Source: Rhodococcus jostii NBRC 16295 (GTDB taxonomy: Bacteria; Actinomycetota; Actinomycetes; Mycobacteriales; Mycobacteriaceae). Taken from it: DNA of 64,000 bases. The number at the start of each line of letters is the position of its first letter. Within the stretch, counting starts at the first letter, position 1. The position numbers and the translations under genes were made by a program. Positions 31,211-39,618 of this stretch are shown here, piece by piece. The stretch is taken from NCBI RefSeq assembly GCF_001894825.1, contig NZ_BCWY01000028.1, positions 1-64,000 on the forward strand, written 5' to 3'. The notes beneath the pieces are model-generated. The model saw nothing but the letters and a program-made list of their open reading frames with translations. It was not told the DNA's origin and did not search any database.

Positions 31211-32812
31211 TTAGGCAGAGCTGGTTGTCGAGGGAGTACGGGCGGCTGTGTGGGCGGTGATGCGGAGTCGGTCACGGTACTCGGCGAGCATGTCCGGCAC
31301 GGTGTCGCTGTCGAGTCCGGCGCCGAAGAGGTAGTGGTCCGGGCGAATCAGGGCCGAGTCGATGCCGTTGTCGTCGAACCAGCGGGACCATTGACCGGTG
31401 ACATCGCATAGATCCGGGTCGCCGGTGTCACCGATGGTGATCATCCGGACCCTGGTGTCGTCGAGCAGCGACTGTAGTGACGCAGCCACCCGAGCGGCCG
31501 AACCCCCGTCGCGTACCAGCAGGACTGCGCCGTAACCGGTGACCTCGTCGAGCAGGTCCCGCCGCCCGTTCGCTTGCACCGGGAACTGCGGCGCGAGGGT
31601 CCCTGCGAGAGCGGTTCGTTCCTCGGCAGGGGAGATGACCCCCTCGCCGAGAACCGGCAGCGCGGTGACCGGTAGGACTTTCGCCGGGTCGGCGCCGCCG
31701 GCGATCATTCGGGCGTCGCGCTCGGCGGCTTTGTCTTCGTCGAGGACGCAGATGACCCGGCCCAATTCGACCGACATCGCGATCGCATGCGCGAGGTGGG
31801 TGCTGCGTTCGGTGGTGTAGGAGTCCATCAGCGCGACTTCGGACTCGCCGCGCAGTATCCGGTCGAGTTTCCAGGACAGGTTGGCCGCATCTCGCATGCC
31901 CGAGCACATGCCTTGGCCCGCGAAAGGCGGCATCTGGTGCGCGGCATCACCGGCGATGGCCAGTCGGCCGTGGTTCCACCGGTCCGCCCAGCGGGCGGCG
32001 AAGGTGTAGACAGCGTGCCGTTCGAGCTCACTGTTCTCCGGAGTCCGGCCCCACGCCTGCAACAACTCCCACGCCTTGCCGGGCGTATTGAGCTCCTCCC
32101 GCGTCTCACCGGGTAACCGCATGAACTCCCACCTGCGGCGTCCCGGACCACCCGACACGACTGTCGTCGGCCGGGCGGGATCGCACAATTGCCAGTTCAG
32201 CGGCGACCACTGGCGGTTGTCCCGCGGGATCGTATCGACGATCAGCCAGTCGAAGAAGAATCCCTGATCGTGCATCGTCGCGCCCATACGTTCGCGCACG
32301 AAGCTGTTGGCACCGTCGCATCCGATCACGAACCGTGCGCGGGCGTGCCGTTGCTTGACAACGGTGCTGGTGAACGTCACGACGACGTCGTCCGCGCCCT
32401 CATCGATACCGACCACCTCGGCGCCGCGCAGCAGGGTGACGTTCGGCATCGCCTCGACCGCGTCGGCGAGGACCTGCTCGAGTTGCGGCTGGGAGAAAAA
32501 GGACGCCGTCGGCCAGCCGCTGGGGCCGGTTCCGGACCAGTCGATCCGCACCAGCGCCTCATCGGCGGCATTGCGCCACTCATAGCAGTCGGGCACGGCC
32601 TCCGAGATCGCCTTGACCTCGTCGGTCAGGCCCATCGACTGGAACACGCGGCCGATCTCGTCGTCGAAATGAACGGCGCGCGGCAGTGGGTACGGCTCTG
32701 GCCAGCGCTCGAGAATCATCACGTCGTGACCGCGGAGTCCGAGCATCCGCCCCAGCGCCAGTCCTACGGGTCCGGCGCCGACGATCACCACGTCGTGGAG
32801 GTTGTCCTGCAT
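31211..32812 (-). CDS. MhpA-like FAD-dependent aromatic hydroxylase
   Basis: A 533-residue group A flavoprotein monooxygenase like 3-(3-hydroxyphenyl)propionate hydroxylase. FAD-binding GAGPVGLALG is at the N-terminus, the DG motif is in RFVIGCDGANSFVRE, and the GD motif is in RLAIAGDAAHQMPPFAGQGM. The C-terminal thioredoxin-like domain (LLVRDGGSAARVAASL) is present. It adds a hydroxyl ortho to an existing one with NAD(P)H and O2, making the diol for the downstream dioxygenase. It leads the operon and is divergent from a GntR gene across a 226-base control region. Confidence 0.88.
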   Translation of the reverse strand: MQDNLHDVVIVGAGPVGLALGRMLGLRGHDVMILERWPEPYPLPRAVHFDDEIGRVFQSMGLTDEVKAISEAVPDCYEWRNAADEALVRIDWSGTGPSGWPTASFFSQPQLEQVLADAVEAMPNVTLLRGAEVVGIDEGADDVVVTFTSTVVKQRHARARFVIGCDGANSFVRERMGATMHDQGFFFDWLIVDTIPRDNRQWSPLNWQLCDPARPTTVVSGGPGRRRWEFMRLPGETREELNTPGKAWELLQAWGRTPENSELERHAVYTFAARWADRWNHGRLAIAGDAAHQMPPFAGQGMCSGMRDAANLSWKLDRILRGESEVALMDSYTTERSTHLAHAIAMSVELGRVICVLDEDKAAERDARMIAGGADPAKVLPVTALPVLGEGVISPAEERTALAGTLAPQFPVQANGRRDLLDEVTGYGAVLLVRDGGSAARVAASLQSLLDDTRVRMITIGDTGDPDLCDVTGQWSRWFDDNGIDSALIRPDHYLFGAGLDSDTVPDMLAEYRDRLRITAHTAARTPSTTSSA

Positions 32813-32862
32813 GTTCTTTGCTCTTCCTCGGTTCGAGTGCAGTAGTGAACACCAATTCAGCC

Positions 32863-32882
32863 CTATTGAGCATGTTCAATAG
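32863..32882. promoter_or_regulatory. Operator-like palindrome 1 before the hydroxylase operon
   Basis: A perfect inverted repeat CTATTGA-GCATGT-TCAATAG. A second, less symmetric copy lies 74 bases to the right (32937-32956). Together they are the best candidates for sites bound by the divergent GntR regulator. Confidence 0.65.
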
Positions 32883-32936
32883 ATACAGAATGCTGTGACC
32901 CACCTCGCATGTCAAGGGACTCGGCCGCATCAATCC

Positions 32937-32956
32937 CTATCGAGCATGCTTAATCC
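32937..32956. promoter_or_regulatory. Operator-like palindrome 2 before the GntR gene
   Basis: CTATCGAGCATGCTTAATCC matches operator 1 at 15 of 20 positions and keeps the central AGCATG. It lies 83 bases before the GntR start, suggesting autoregulation. Confidence 0.6.
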
Positions 32957-33038
32957 AGTAAAATGGGCTATTGCGCCCGCCCCGGCGACGAAGATTTCAT
33001 GAGCAACGCGGGGCCGGGTACGACGAAACGAGGAGACG

Positions 33039-33776
33039 ATGACCGATCTCGCGCAGCGGATGATGATGGATGCATCGCTGAGTCGCACCGAGCAGGCCGC
33101 GCTGGCCATCGGCCAGCTCGCGGAGCGGGCACAGCAGGGCTCGCGGCTCGGCACCAAGAAGGAACTACAAGAACGATGCGGAGTCGCGAAGGGCACCTTC
33201 AACGAAGCCCTTCGTATCCTGCAGTCACGCGGCGTGATCACCGTCCGATCGGGACCAGGTGGGGGACTGTTCGCGGCTTCACCCACCCCCATCGCGCGTC
33301 TCGGGAACTCCATCCTCTCCCTCGACGCCGCCGAAGGTGACGTCGCGGACGCCGTTCGCATCCGAGACGCCCTGGACCCGCTGCTCATCGAAGACGCACT
33401 CGATCACAGTTCCGCCGTCGACATCGCTCGCATGCGCACCGCTCTCGACGTCATGCAGCAATCCGCCGACGCCGGCGATGCGACGGGATTCGTCCGAGCC
33501 AACTGGGAACTGCACGCCACGATCGCCCGCGTGAGCCCCAACGCCATCCTGAAGTCGATCTACCTGAGCCTGCTCGATCTGATCGAATCCCACACCGTGT
33601 CAGTCGAACCCGTCGGCGAGAGACCTCTGTCGGAATACATCGCCGAACGTCAGCAACTACACGCCGATCTCGTCGACGCTCTCGACCGCCGTGACCGGGA
33701 GAAGGCCCTCCGACTCATCCACGAGCACAACACGACACAACGGGAAACCGAGTCTGCGCGCACTCAGACAGCCTGA
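33039..33776 (+). CDS. GntR-family regulator, FadR/FCD type
   Basis: A 245-residue GntR regulator. The winged helix is in LGTKKELQERCGVAKGTFNEALRILQSRGVITVRSGPGGG. The FCD all-helical effector domain follows (RIRDALDPLLIEDALDH, NWELHATIARVSPN, LHADLVDALDRRDREKALRLIHEHN) with the His residues that bind a metal and an organic acid. GAGGAGA lies upstream of the ATG. It is divergent from the hydroxylase-FAH-dioxygenase operon and probably represses it until a pathway acid binds. Confidence 0.88.
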   Translation: MTDLAQRMMMDASLSRTEQAALAIGQLAERAQQGSRLGTKKELQERCGVAKGTFNEALRILQSRGVITVRSGPGGGLFAASPTPIARLGNSILSLDAAEGDVADAVRIRDALDPLLIEDALDHSSAVDIARMRTALDVMQQSADAGDATGFVRANWELHATIARVSPNAILKSIYLSLLDLIESHTVSVEPVGERPLSEYIAERQQLHADLVDALDRRDREKALRLIHEHNTTQRETESARTQTA

Positions 33777-33882
33777 CGAACTTTCCGCGGTATCGGACCA
33801 TTACGGCTCGCGGAATGTGGTTCGACGTCGCTTGTGCGGTATCAGTTCAGCTGGGACATCGTCTATTGCCAGCCGTCACGGT

Positions 33883-34782
33883 TCAGGCGACCCCGGCCGG
33901 CTCGGCGGACCGGACGGCGTGCCCACCGAACTGGTTGCGCAATGCCGAGACGGCTTTCATTGCGGGGGAGTCGTCCTGGCGGGACGCGAACCGGGCGAAC
34001 AACGCGGCGGAGATCACCGGCGCGGGGACCGCGTGGGCGATGGCCTCTTCGACGGTCCAGCGGCCTTCACCGGAATCCTCGGTGTAACCGGAGATCGACG
34101 CCAATTGGGGATCGTCGGACAGCGCCTGCACCAGAAGGTCGAGCAACCAGGAGCGGACCACGGTGCCCTGGGACCACGCGCGCAGCACGGCAGGTACGTC
34201 GACGATGGATTCTTCCGCCGCCAGCAGTTCGTACCCCTCGGCGTAGGCCTGCATCAGTCCGTATTCGATGCCGTTGTGCACCATCTTCGAGTAGTGGCCG
34301 GCGCCGACCGGGCCGGCGTGGACGAAGGAGTCTTCCCGATCACCGTCCGGCCGCAGCGCGTCGAAGACCGGCATCAACCGGTCGATGTCGGCGGCGTCAC
34401 CACCGGCCATCAGTGCGTATCCGTTCCGTCGCCCCCACACCCCACCGGAGACGCCGCAGTCGACGTAGCGGATGCCGTGTTCGGCAAGGACGTCCGCGTT
34501 GAGCTTGTCCTCGGTGAACCGGGAGTTGCCGCCGTCGACGACGAGGTCCCCGGGTGCGAGCAGGCGAGAGAGCTGCCCGATGACCTGGCGGGTCGGCGCA
34601 CCGGCGGGCACCATCACCCACACGGCACGCGGCGCCGGAAGCGATTCGACCAACGCTTCGAGGCTGCCGGCATCGCTGTCGGCGGCGTTCGGGTCGTATC
34701 CGATCGCCTCGACTCCACGTTCACGCAGCCGCTCGCGCATGTTCAGCCCCATTTTGCCCAGACCGACCAATCCCAGTTTCAT
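33883..34782 (-). CDS. gnd: 6-phosphogluconate dehydrogenase (decarboxylating)
   Basis: A 299-residue protein, the short, NAD-type class of 6-phosphogluconate dehydrogenase. The Rossmann motif GLVGLGKMGLNM opens the chain. Catalytic signatures are VDGGNSRFTED, GVSGGVWGRRNGYALMAGG and HYSKMVHNGIEYGLMQAYAEG (catalytic Lys, His and Asn). It oxidises 6-phosphogluconate to ribulose 5-phosphate and CO2. ATG 34782 fits the upstream GGA better than GTG 34788. It is divergent from zwf. Close to hxlAB it would regenerate the formaldehyde acceptor. Confidence 0.9.
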   Translation of the reverse strand: MKLGLVGLGKMGLNMRERLRERGVEAIGYDPNAADSDAGSLEALVESLPAPRAVWVMVPAGAPTRQVIGQLSRLLAPGDLVVDGGNSRFTEDKLNADVLAEHGIRYVDCGVSGGVWGRRNGYALMAGGDAADIDRLMPVFDALRPDGDREDSFVHAGPVGAGHYSKMVHNGIEYGLMQAYAEGYELLAAEESIVDVPAVLRAWSQGTVVRSWLLDLLVQALSDDPQLASISGYTEDSGEGRWTVEEAIAHAVPAPVISAALFARFASRQDDSPAMKAVSALRNQFGGHAVRSAEPAGVA

Positions 34783-34982
34783 CGTCACCGTTCCACTTTC
34801 GATTCTCGAGTATCGTGCCGGGGTCTATGTCTACGGGGGTTCGGCGGCCGCCTCACCTGACCGGACGGGCAGCTGTCACTGGCCGCTCGGCCAAGTGCAT
34901 TACCTCGCCGCGCCTTCGACACTGGTATCCGACGCATTGTCTGAATGCGCCTGTGGTGGATCGAAAGACGGAGTGCAACAAA

Positions 34983-36524
34983 GTGACCGTTTCTGAAGTG
35001 CAGGAGAGGTATCCGCTGGCAGGCGGCTCGGGCGGCGTTGTCGGCGCGGCGTTGATCGGCAACATCGGTCAGCTCGCGGAGCCGGTGTCGATGGTGATCT
35101 TCGGGATCACCGGTGATCTCGCCCGCAAGAAATTGCTCCCGGCCATCTACGACCTCGCCCACTCCGGCCAGCTGCCAGCGGACTTCGATCTCGTCGGTTT
35201 TGCCCGGGAGACCGCAGACGCCGAAACCCAGCTTCGCGAGTCGGTGACCGCGTATGCGCGCACACCGTTCGACCCCGAGGTGTGGGAGTCGCTGGCCGAG
35301 CGTATCCACCTCGTTCAGGGTTCGTTCGACGATACCGCGGCGTTCGCCCGGCTCTCCGCCAGGCTGGCCGAGCTCGATGTCCGCCGCGGCAAGTCCGGAA
35401 ATTACGTGTTCTACCTATCGGTTCCACCGTCCTTCTTTGCGACGGTCTGCGACCAGCTGGCAATCTGCGGGCTGAACCGAAGTGCGCACGGGTGGCGCCG
35501 GGTGGTGGTGGAGAAGCCGTTCGGGCACGACCTCGCCAGCTCGCAATCGCTCGGTGTCGCGCTGGAACGCGTGTTTCCGCCGTCGTCGATCTACCGCATC
35601 GATCACTACCTGGGGAAGGAGACGGTGCAGAACATCCTCGCGTTGCGGTTCGCGAACGGGATGTTCGAGCCGTTGTGGAACAACCGGCACATCGACCACG
35701 TGCAGATCACCATGGCCGAGAGTGTCGGAGTGACCGGGCGTGCCGGGTATTACGACGGCGTCGGCGCCGCGCGCGACGTCATCCAGAACCACCTGCTGCA
35801 ACTGCTGGCGTTGATCGCGATGGAAGAACCCGTCGCGTTCGACGCCGACGGCATCGCCGCCGAGAAGATCAAGGTCCTCTCCGCCACCGAACTCCTCGGA
35901 CCGCTCGCGGAGACATCGGCCCGCGGCCAGTACGGGGCGGGAGTGGAGAACGATGTTCCCGTACCAGGATTGGCTGACGAGGCAGGGTTCCCCGCCGACT
36001 CGGCGACAGAGACCTTCGCGGCCCTGACCGTGGGGATCGCGACCCGCCGGTGGGCCGGCGTGCCGTTCTTCATCCGCACCGGTAAACGCCTGGCGCGGCG
36101 CACCGCCGAGATCGCGGTGACGTTCACACCGCCCGTCCATGGGTCGCCCGCTAGCCGGGCCGCGGCGGTCTCGAACGTACTCGTCTTCCGGGTCCAGCCC
36201 GACGACGGAATCGAACTGCACATCGGCGCCAAACGCCCCGGCGGCGGCATGCACATTCAGCCGGTCAGCCTCGGGATGGACTTCCGGTCGGTGTTCGACC
36301 CCGCACCGGAGGCCTACGAACGGCTGATCTGTGACGTGCTGCGTGGCGACGCCACACTCTTCCCTCGCAGGGAGGAGGTCGAATGGTCCTGGAAGGTAGT
36401 CGATCCGCTACTCGACTACTGGACGGGTTGCGGCCGACCGGAGACCTATCGTTCCGGGTCGTCCGGTCCGGCGTCGGCGGAGCGGATGCTCAGCCGGACC
36501 GCACGCGCGTGGCGGACGCTCTGA
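34983..36524 (+). CDS. zwf: Glucose-6-phosphate 1-dehydrogenase
   Basis: A 513-residue G6PDH. The coenzyme motif GITGDLARKKL is near the N-terminus, and the active-site signature RIDHYLGKE starts at residue 205. It converts glucose 6-phosphate to 6-phosphogluconolactone with NAD(P)+. GTG 34983 has GGAG 9 bases upstream; the in-frame stretch back to 34815 is not G6PDH-like. The gene converges on hxlA with a strong bidirectional terminator between. No 6-phosphogluconolactonase or opcA is adjacent, which is unlike the usual actinobacterial tal-zwf-opcA-pgl order, so this is probably an extra copy. Confidence 0.92.
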   Translation: MTVSEVQERYPLAGGSGGVVGAALIGNIGQLAEPVSMVIFGITGDLARKKLLPAIYDLAHSGQLPADFDLVGFARETADAETQLRESVTAYARTPFDPEVWESLAERIHLVQGSFDDTAAFARLSARLAELDVRRGKSGNYVFYLSVPPSFFATVCDQLAICGLNRSAHGWRRVVVEKPFGHDLASSQSLGVALERVFPPSSIYRIDHYLGKETVQNILALRFANGMFEPLWNNRHIDHVQITMAESVGVTGRAGYYDGVGAARDVIQNHLLQLLALIAMEEPVAFDADGIAAEKIKVLSATELLGPLAETSARGQYGAGVENDVPVPGLADEAGFPADSATETFAALTVGIATRRWAGVPFFIRTGKRLARRTAEIAVTFTPPVHGSPASRAAAVSNVLVFRVQPDDGIELHIGAKRPGGGMHIQPVSLGMDFRSVFDPAPEAYERLICDVLRGDATLFPRREEVEWSWKVVDPLLDYWTGCGRPETYRSGSSGPASAERMLSRTARAWRTL

Positions 36525-36553
36525 CCTCGCAGCGTATAACCGACGACGAAAGA

Positions 36554-36583
36554 CCCCGAACACGAAAGTGTTCGGGGCCTTTC
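36554..36583. terminator. Bidirectional terminator between zwf and hxlA
   Basis: A perfect 10-bp stem CCCCGAACAC / GTGTTCGGGG with a GAAA tetraloop (36554-36577). Short T-rich tails (CTTTCG) follow on both strands, so it can stop both converging genes. Confidence 0.85.
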
Positions 36584-36593
36584 GCGTTTGTGG

Positions 36594-37223
36594 CTACTTC
36601 GCGAGCGCGTCCCTGAGCGCCTTCGCGGCCGCGGCGGGGTCCTCGGCGCTGTAGATCGCGCCACCGGCGACGGCGACGTCGGCACCCGCATCGCGGACGG
36701 CGGCGATGGTGTCGACCTTGACGCCACCGGCGACGGAGAACGGCACACCGGCGATCTTGCCGTCGTCGAGGAGGGTCTGGATGGAGTACCCGGGCTGGGC
36801 CTGCTCGTCGAGGCCGGCGTGGATCTCGACGAACGCGACTCCGAGCTTGGCGATCTCGCGGGCGCGCTCGACACGGTTTTCGACGCCGATCAGGTCGGCG
36901 ACGACCTTCTTGCCGTGCTTGCGGCCGGCCTCGACGGCGCCCTTGATGGTGGCATCACCGGCGGCACCGAGGACGGTGACCAGGTCGGCGCCGGCGGTGA
37001 ACGCCAGGTCGGCCTCGAGGAAACCGGCGTCGGCGGTCTTGAGGTCGGCGAAGACCTCCTTGTCCGGGTGTGCGGCCTTGATCGCGCTGATGGCACTGAG
37101 GCCGGCGCTCTTGATCAGCGGAGTGCCGAGTTCGATGATGTCGACGTACGGGGCCACCTTGTTGGTGAGCGCCAGCGCGTCGGCGGTGGTGAGCAGATCG
37201 ACTGCAACCTGCAGCTTCGTCAT
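36594..37223 (-). CDS. hxlA: 3-hexulose-6-phosphate synthase
   Basis: A 209-residue protein of the OMP-decarboxylase superfamily matching 3-hexulose-6-phosphate synthase in length and motifs. The D60-L-K62-T-A-D65 signature provides the Mg2+ and enediolate-stabilising residues. GVAFVEIHAGLDEQ and FSVAGGVKVDTI are typical phosphate-site stretches. It condenses formaldehyde with ribulose 5-phosphate to give hexulose 6-phosphate. GGAG lies upstream of the ATG. It follows hxlB by 44 bases in the same unit. Confidence 0.92.
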   Translation of the reverse strand: MTKLQVAVDLLTTADALALTNKVAPYVDIIELGTPLIKSAGLSAISAIKAAHPDKEVFADLKTADAGFLEADLAFTAGADLVTVLGAAGDATIKGAVEAGRKHGKKVVADLIGVENRVERAREIAKLGVAFVEIHAGLDEQAQPGYSIQTLLDDGKIAGVPFSVAGGVKVDTIAAVRDAGADVAVAGGAIYSAEDPAAAAKALRDALAK

Positions 37224-37267
37224 GTGTTTCTCCTGTTGTCTATCTTCGGGGGTTCAGGGGTGTCGGT

Positions 37268-37849
37268 TCAGCCGATGTTGGCGTGGCGTTCCCACAGCCG
37301 CTCGGCGGTCTGGTCTTCGTTGCTCCACAGCGCCTGGAACAGCGCGTCGAACGCGAGGAGCACGGACTGCTCGAAAAGGCTGCCCGCGTACTGGCGGGTG
37401 ATGGATGCGCTGTGATCCTCTTTGTCGGCCGCCGGCAGGATCAGGACGTCGTCGGCGCGCTGGGCGAGCGGCGAATCCGGGGCCGTGGTGACGGCGAGCA
37501 CCGAGGCACCGACCTTCGTCGCGGTGTCGGCAGCCCCGACCACCGAGGCGGTGGTGCCCGACCCGGACACGGCGATCAGCACGTCGTGTGCGCCGAGGGC
37601 TGGGGCGGTGACCTCACCGGCCACGTGGACGCGCAGACCGAGGTGCATCAAGCGCATGGCGGCCATCTGGATGGCCAGGCCGCTGCGCCCGTTGCCGATC
37701 ACGAAGACCGCCCGCGCGCTTGTGATGAGCGAACCGGCGCGGTCCCACTGTTCTGCAGCAATGGAATTGAGCAGCCGCTCGTTCTCGTCGAGCACGATGC
37801 GGCGCCCGTCGCTGAACCGTGTTCGGGTCTGCTCGACGGTGACGGTCAT
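37268..37849 (-). CDS. hxlB: 6-phospho-3-hexuloisomerase
   Basis: A 193-residue SIS-domain isomerase. The sugar-phosphate-binding stretches are VFVIGNGRSGLAIQMAAMRLMHLG (about 48-71) and LIAVSGSGTTASVVGAA. The C-terminal Glu/His region ends in QYAGSLFEQSVLLAFDALFQ. It converts hexulose 6-phosphate to fructose 6-phosphate. ATG 37849 is preceded by AGGAGG at only 3 bases, so the start could be slightly different, but the family begins near here. First gene of the hxlBA unit and divergent from a LuxR regulator. Confidence 0.92.
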   Translation of the reverse strand: MTVTVEQTRTRFSDGRRIVLDENERLLNSIAAEQWDRAGSLITSARAVFVIGNGRSGLAIQMAAMRLMHLGLRVHVAGEVTAPALGAHDVLIAVSGSGTTASVVGAADTATKVGASVLAVTTAPDSPLAQRADDVLILPAADKEDHSASITRQYAGSLFEQSVLLAFDALFQALWSNEDQTAERLWERHANIG

Positions 37850-37988
37850 GATCCTCCTCGATGATGGCTGTTCTGTCCTGGTTCCCAGGCTGCCGACCCC
37901 GCTGCGCTTCGGCACCCGGCCGCTCGGCCGGTTCGGGCTGGTCGGTTGGCCAGTGCCTTCTCACCGGTAGCGGCAATACTGTGAATGC

Positions 37989-39290
37989 GTGGTAATTGCG
38001 GAGGACTCTGTTCGGTTGCAGGTTGATGCCTGGGTGGAGATGCGGAAGGTGATCACGGGCCCGCTCCCGGATATCGCGGCCGGCTTCTCGCGGTTCCTGG
38101 GACAGTTGTTGTCGCACGACGCTCTGGTGATCTTCACCCGTGAATGCACCGGACGCCCCCGCAAAGTGGCTGGTAACCGTCAGATCGTCGACCGGGTGAC
38201 CATCGATGAACTCGACGAGATCAAACAGTCGATCAACCCGGGTGGCGTTCTCGACGGACCCGCCCTGTTGGCTGGTTCCCACCGACGAATCTGGGCTGTG
38301 CGCGATATCAGTGACATCCTGCTGGTCCTCGTTCCGCGGCCGTCCCAGCCCGACGCACCCGATGCCGACGAGGTCGCGGCAGTGTTCGGGATCGTCGCAA
38401 CCTCCATCCAGCAGCAGGTGGCCCAGGCCAGCCCCGACTACCTCGCCGAGTCGCGGGCCGCGTCGAGTGAACGCGCCCGCACGATCGCCGAACTCAGCGA
38501 GGCGCACGAGGCGACCCTCGCGTCGGTGCTCGGCACGCTCCGCTCGAACGACCTCGATGATCGCCGCGCACGAATCACCGCCAGCGAGACAGCCTCTGCC
38601 GCGTTGATCGCCCTGCGGTCCGCGGGTGCAGCGGACCGGGCCCTGTCCGAGGAAGCGGTCACCACCGCATTCGCACGCCTGCAGGGTGAATTGCGGCCAC
38701 TGTTGCGATACCGGGAGGTCGAGGTCGACTACATCGAACCGCCGGCCGACGGTCGACCACTGCCTGGTGAGGTGGCGCACGCGGCGCGGGCCATGGTCCG
38801 GGCCATCGTGCTCGCGTTCGGTGCGCAACCGGTGCTCACCCGAATGCGGATCGCGTGGGACTGCGACGGTGACAACGTCCTGATCGAGGTCCGCGACCAG
38901 GGGCCCGGCACCATCGACCGCAACGCCCTCACACGGCAACTGTCCGGACGCCTGAACACCTTGCGCGGGCGAATCGCCGTCGAATCGATCACCGGGTGGG
39001 GGAGCCGGGTCACACTCACCGTCCCCCTCGACCCGCCCGCGGCCCGGCCTGACGAGCACCTCCTGTCCACACTGAATCCCCGCGAACTCGAAGTCCTCGC
39101 GCATCTCGCCGTGGGCAAGCGGAACCGCGCCATCGCCGAAGAACTCGGTATCAGCCAGAGCACCATCAAGTTCCACGTCGCCAGCGTGCTCAAGAAACTC
39201 GACGTCGCCAATCGAGGCGAGGCCGGAGCGATCGGAATACGAGCCGGAATCGTGCCGGGAGGGGCACATGCTGCGCCCGGCCGAAGCTAG
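37989..39290 (+). CDS. LuxR-type regulator with histidine-kinase-like ATPase domain
   Basis: A 433-residue protein. Residues about 100-280 are helical and sensor-like, without a recognisable input domain. Residues about 290-350 form a HATPase_c-like fold (VLIEVRDQGPGTIDR, GRIAVESITGWGSRVTLTVPL). The C-terminus is a LuxR helix-turn-helix (LNPRELEVLAHLAVGKRNRAIAEELGISQSTIKFHVASVLKKLD). Kinase-like ATPase and DNA-binding output in one chain is uncommon, and no receiver domain is present. The GTG at 37989 is likely leaderless: TACTGT ends 6 bases upstream and no ribosome binding site is seen. Divergent from hxlBA, which it probably controls. Confidence 0.8.
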   Translation: MVIAEDSVRLQVDAWVEMRKVITGPLPDIAAGFSRFLGQLLSHDALVIFTRECTGRPRKVAGNRQIVDRVTIDELDEIKQSINPGGVLDGPALLAGSHRRIWAVRDISDILLVLVPRPSQPDAPDADEVAAVFGIVATSIQQQVAQASPDYLAESRAASSERARTIAELSEAHEATLASVLGTLRSNDLDDRRARITASETASAALIALRSAGAADRALSEEAVTTAFARLQGELRPLLRYREVEVDYIEPPADGRPLPGEVAHAARAMVRAIVLAFGAQPVLTRMRIAWDCDGDNVLIEVRDQGPGTIDRNALTRQLSGRLNTLRGRIAVESITGWGSRVTLTVPLDPPAARPDEHLLSTLNPRELEVLAHLAVGKRNRAIAEELGISQSTIKFHVASVLKKLDVANRGEAGAIGIRAGIVPGGAHAAPGRS

Positions 39291-39618
39291 AGGATCACCG
39301 AAGATTCCCGATTTCGTCACCGTGCCCACATGGATGGCCGCGGCGGACACCATGTCGCCGAGGAGGGCACTCGGTCCGGGTTCCTTCTCGCGGCCTCGGC
39401 CCCGAAGATCCTCGTGCTGGTCGTGACCGCTGCAGCGGTCACCGCGGAGGCGAATACCGACGTCCGCGCCGGCAACAGCCTCCAGCGACCGCTCAGACCT
39501 CGCCGAACTCGCCGCCGCCGTCGCCTACCTCGTCAGCGACGACGCCAGCTTCGTCGCCGGCACCGAACTCGTCGTCGACGGCGGATTCCGGGCGCGCTGA
39601 CAGGCGGCGCGAAGAGCG
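39291..39618. other. Gap holding an SDR remnant
   Basis: These 328 bases carry no intact gene. The right-hand third encodes the C-terminus of a lost SDR (listed separately). The left two-thirds show no recognisable coding signal. Confidence 0.5.
39481..39600 (+). pseudogene. SDR C-terminal remnant
   Basis: The frame ending at 39600 reads SDLAELAAAVAYLVSDDASF and then VAGTELVVDGGFRAR followed by stop. This is exactly the last stretch of a classical SDR, where the conserved D-G-G-x ends the protein. A stop at 39424 in this frame and the lack of any upstream SDR sequence show that the rest of the gene has been deleted. It follows the LuxR gene on the same strand. Confidence 0.75.
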
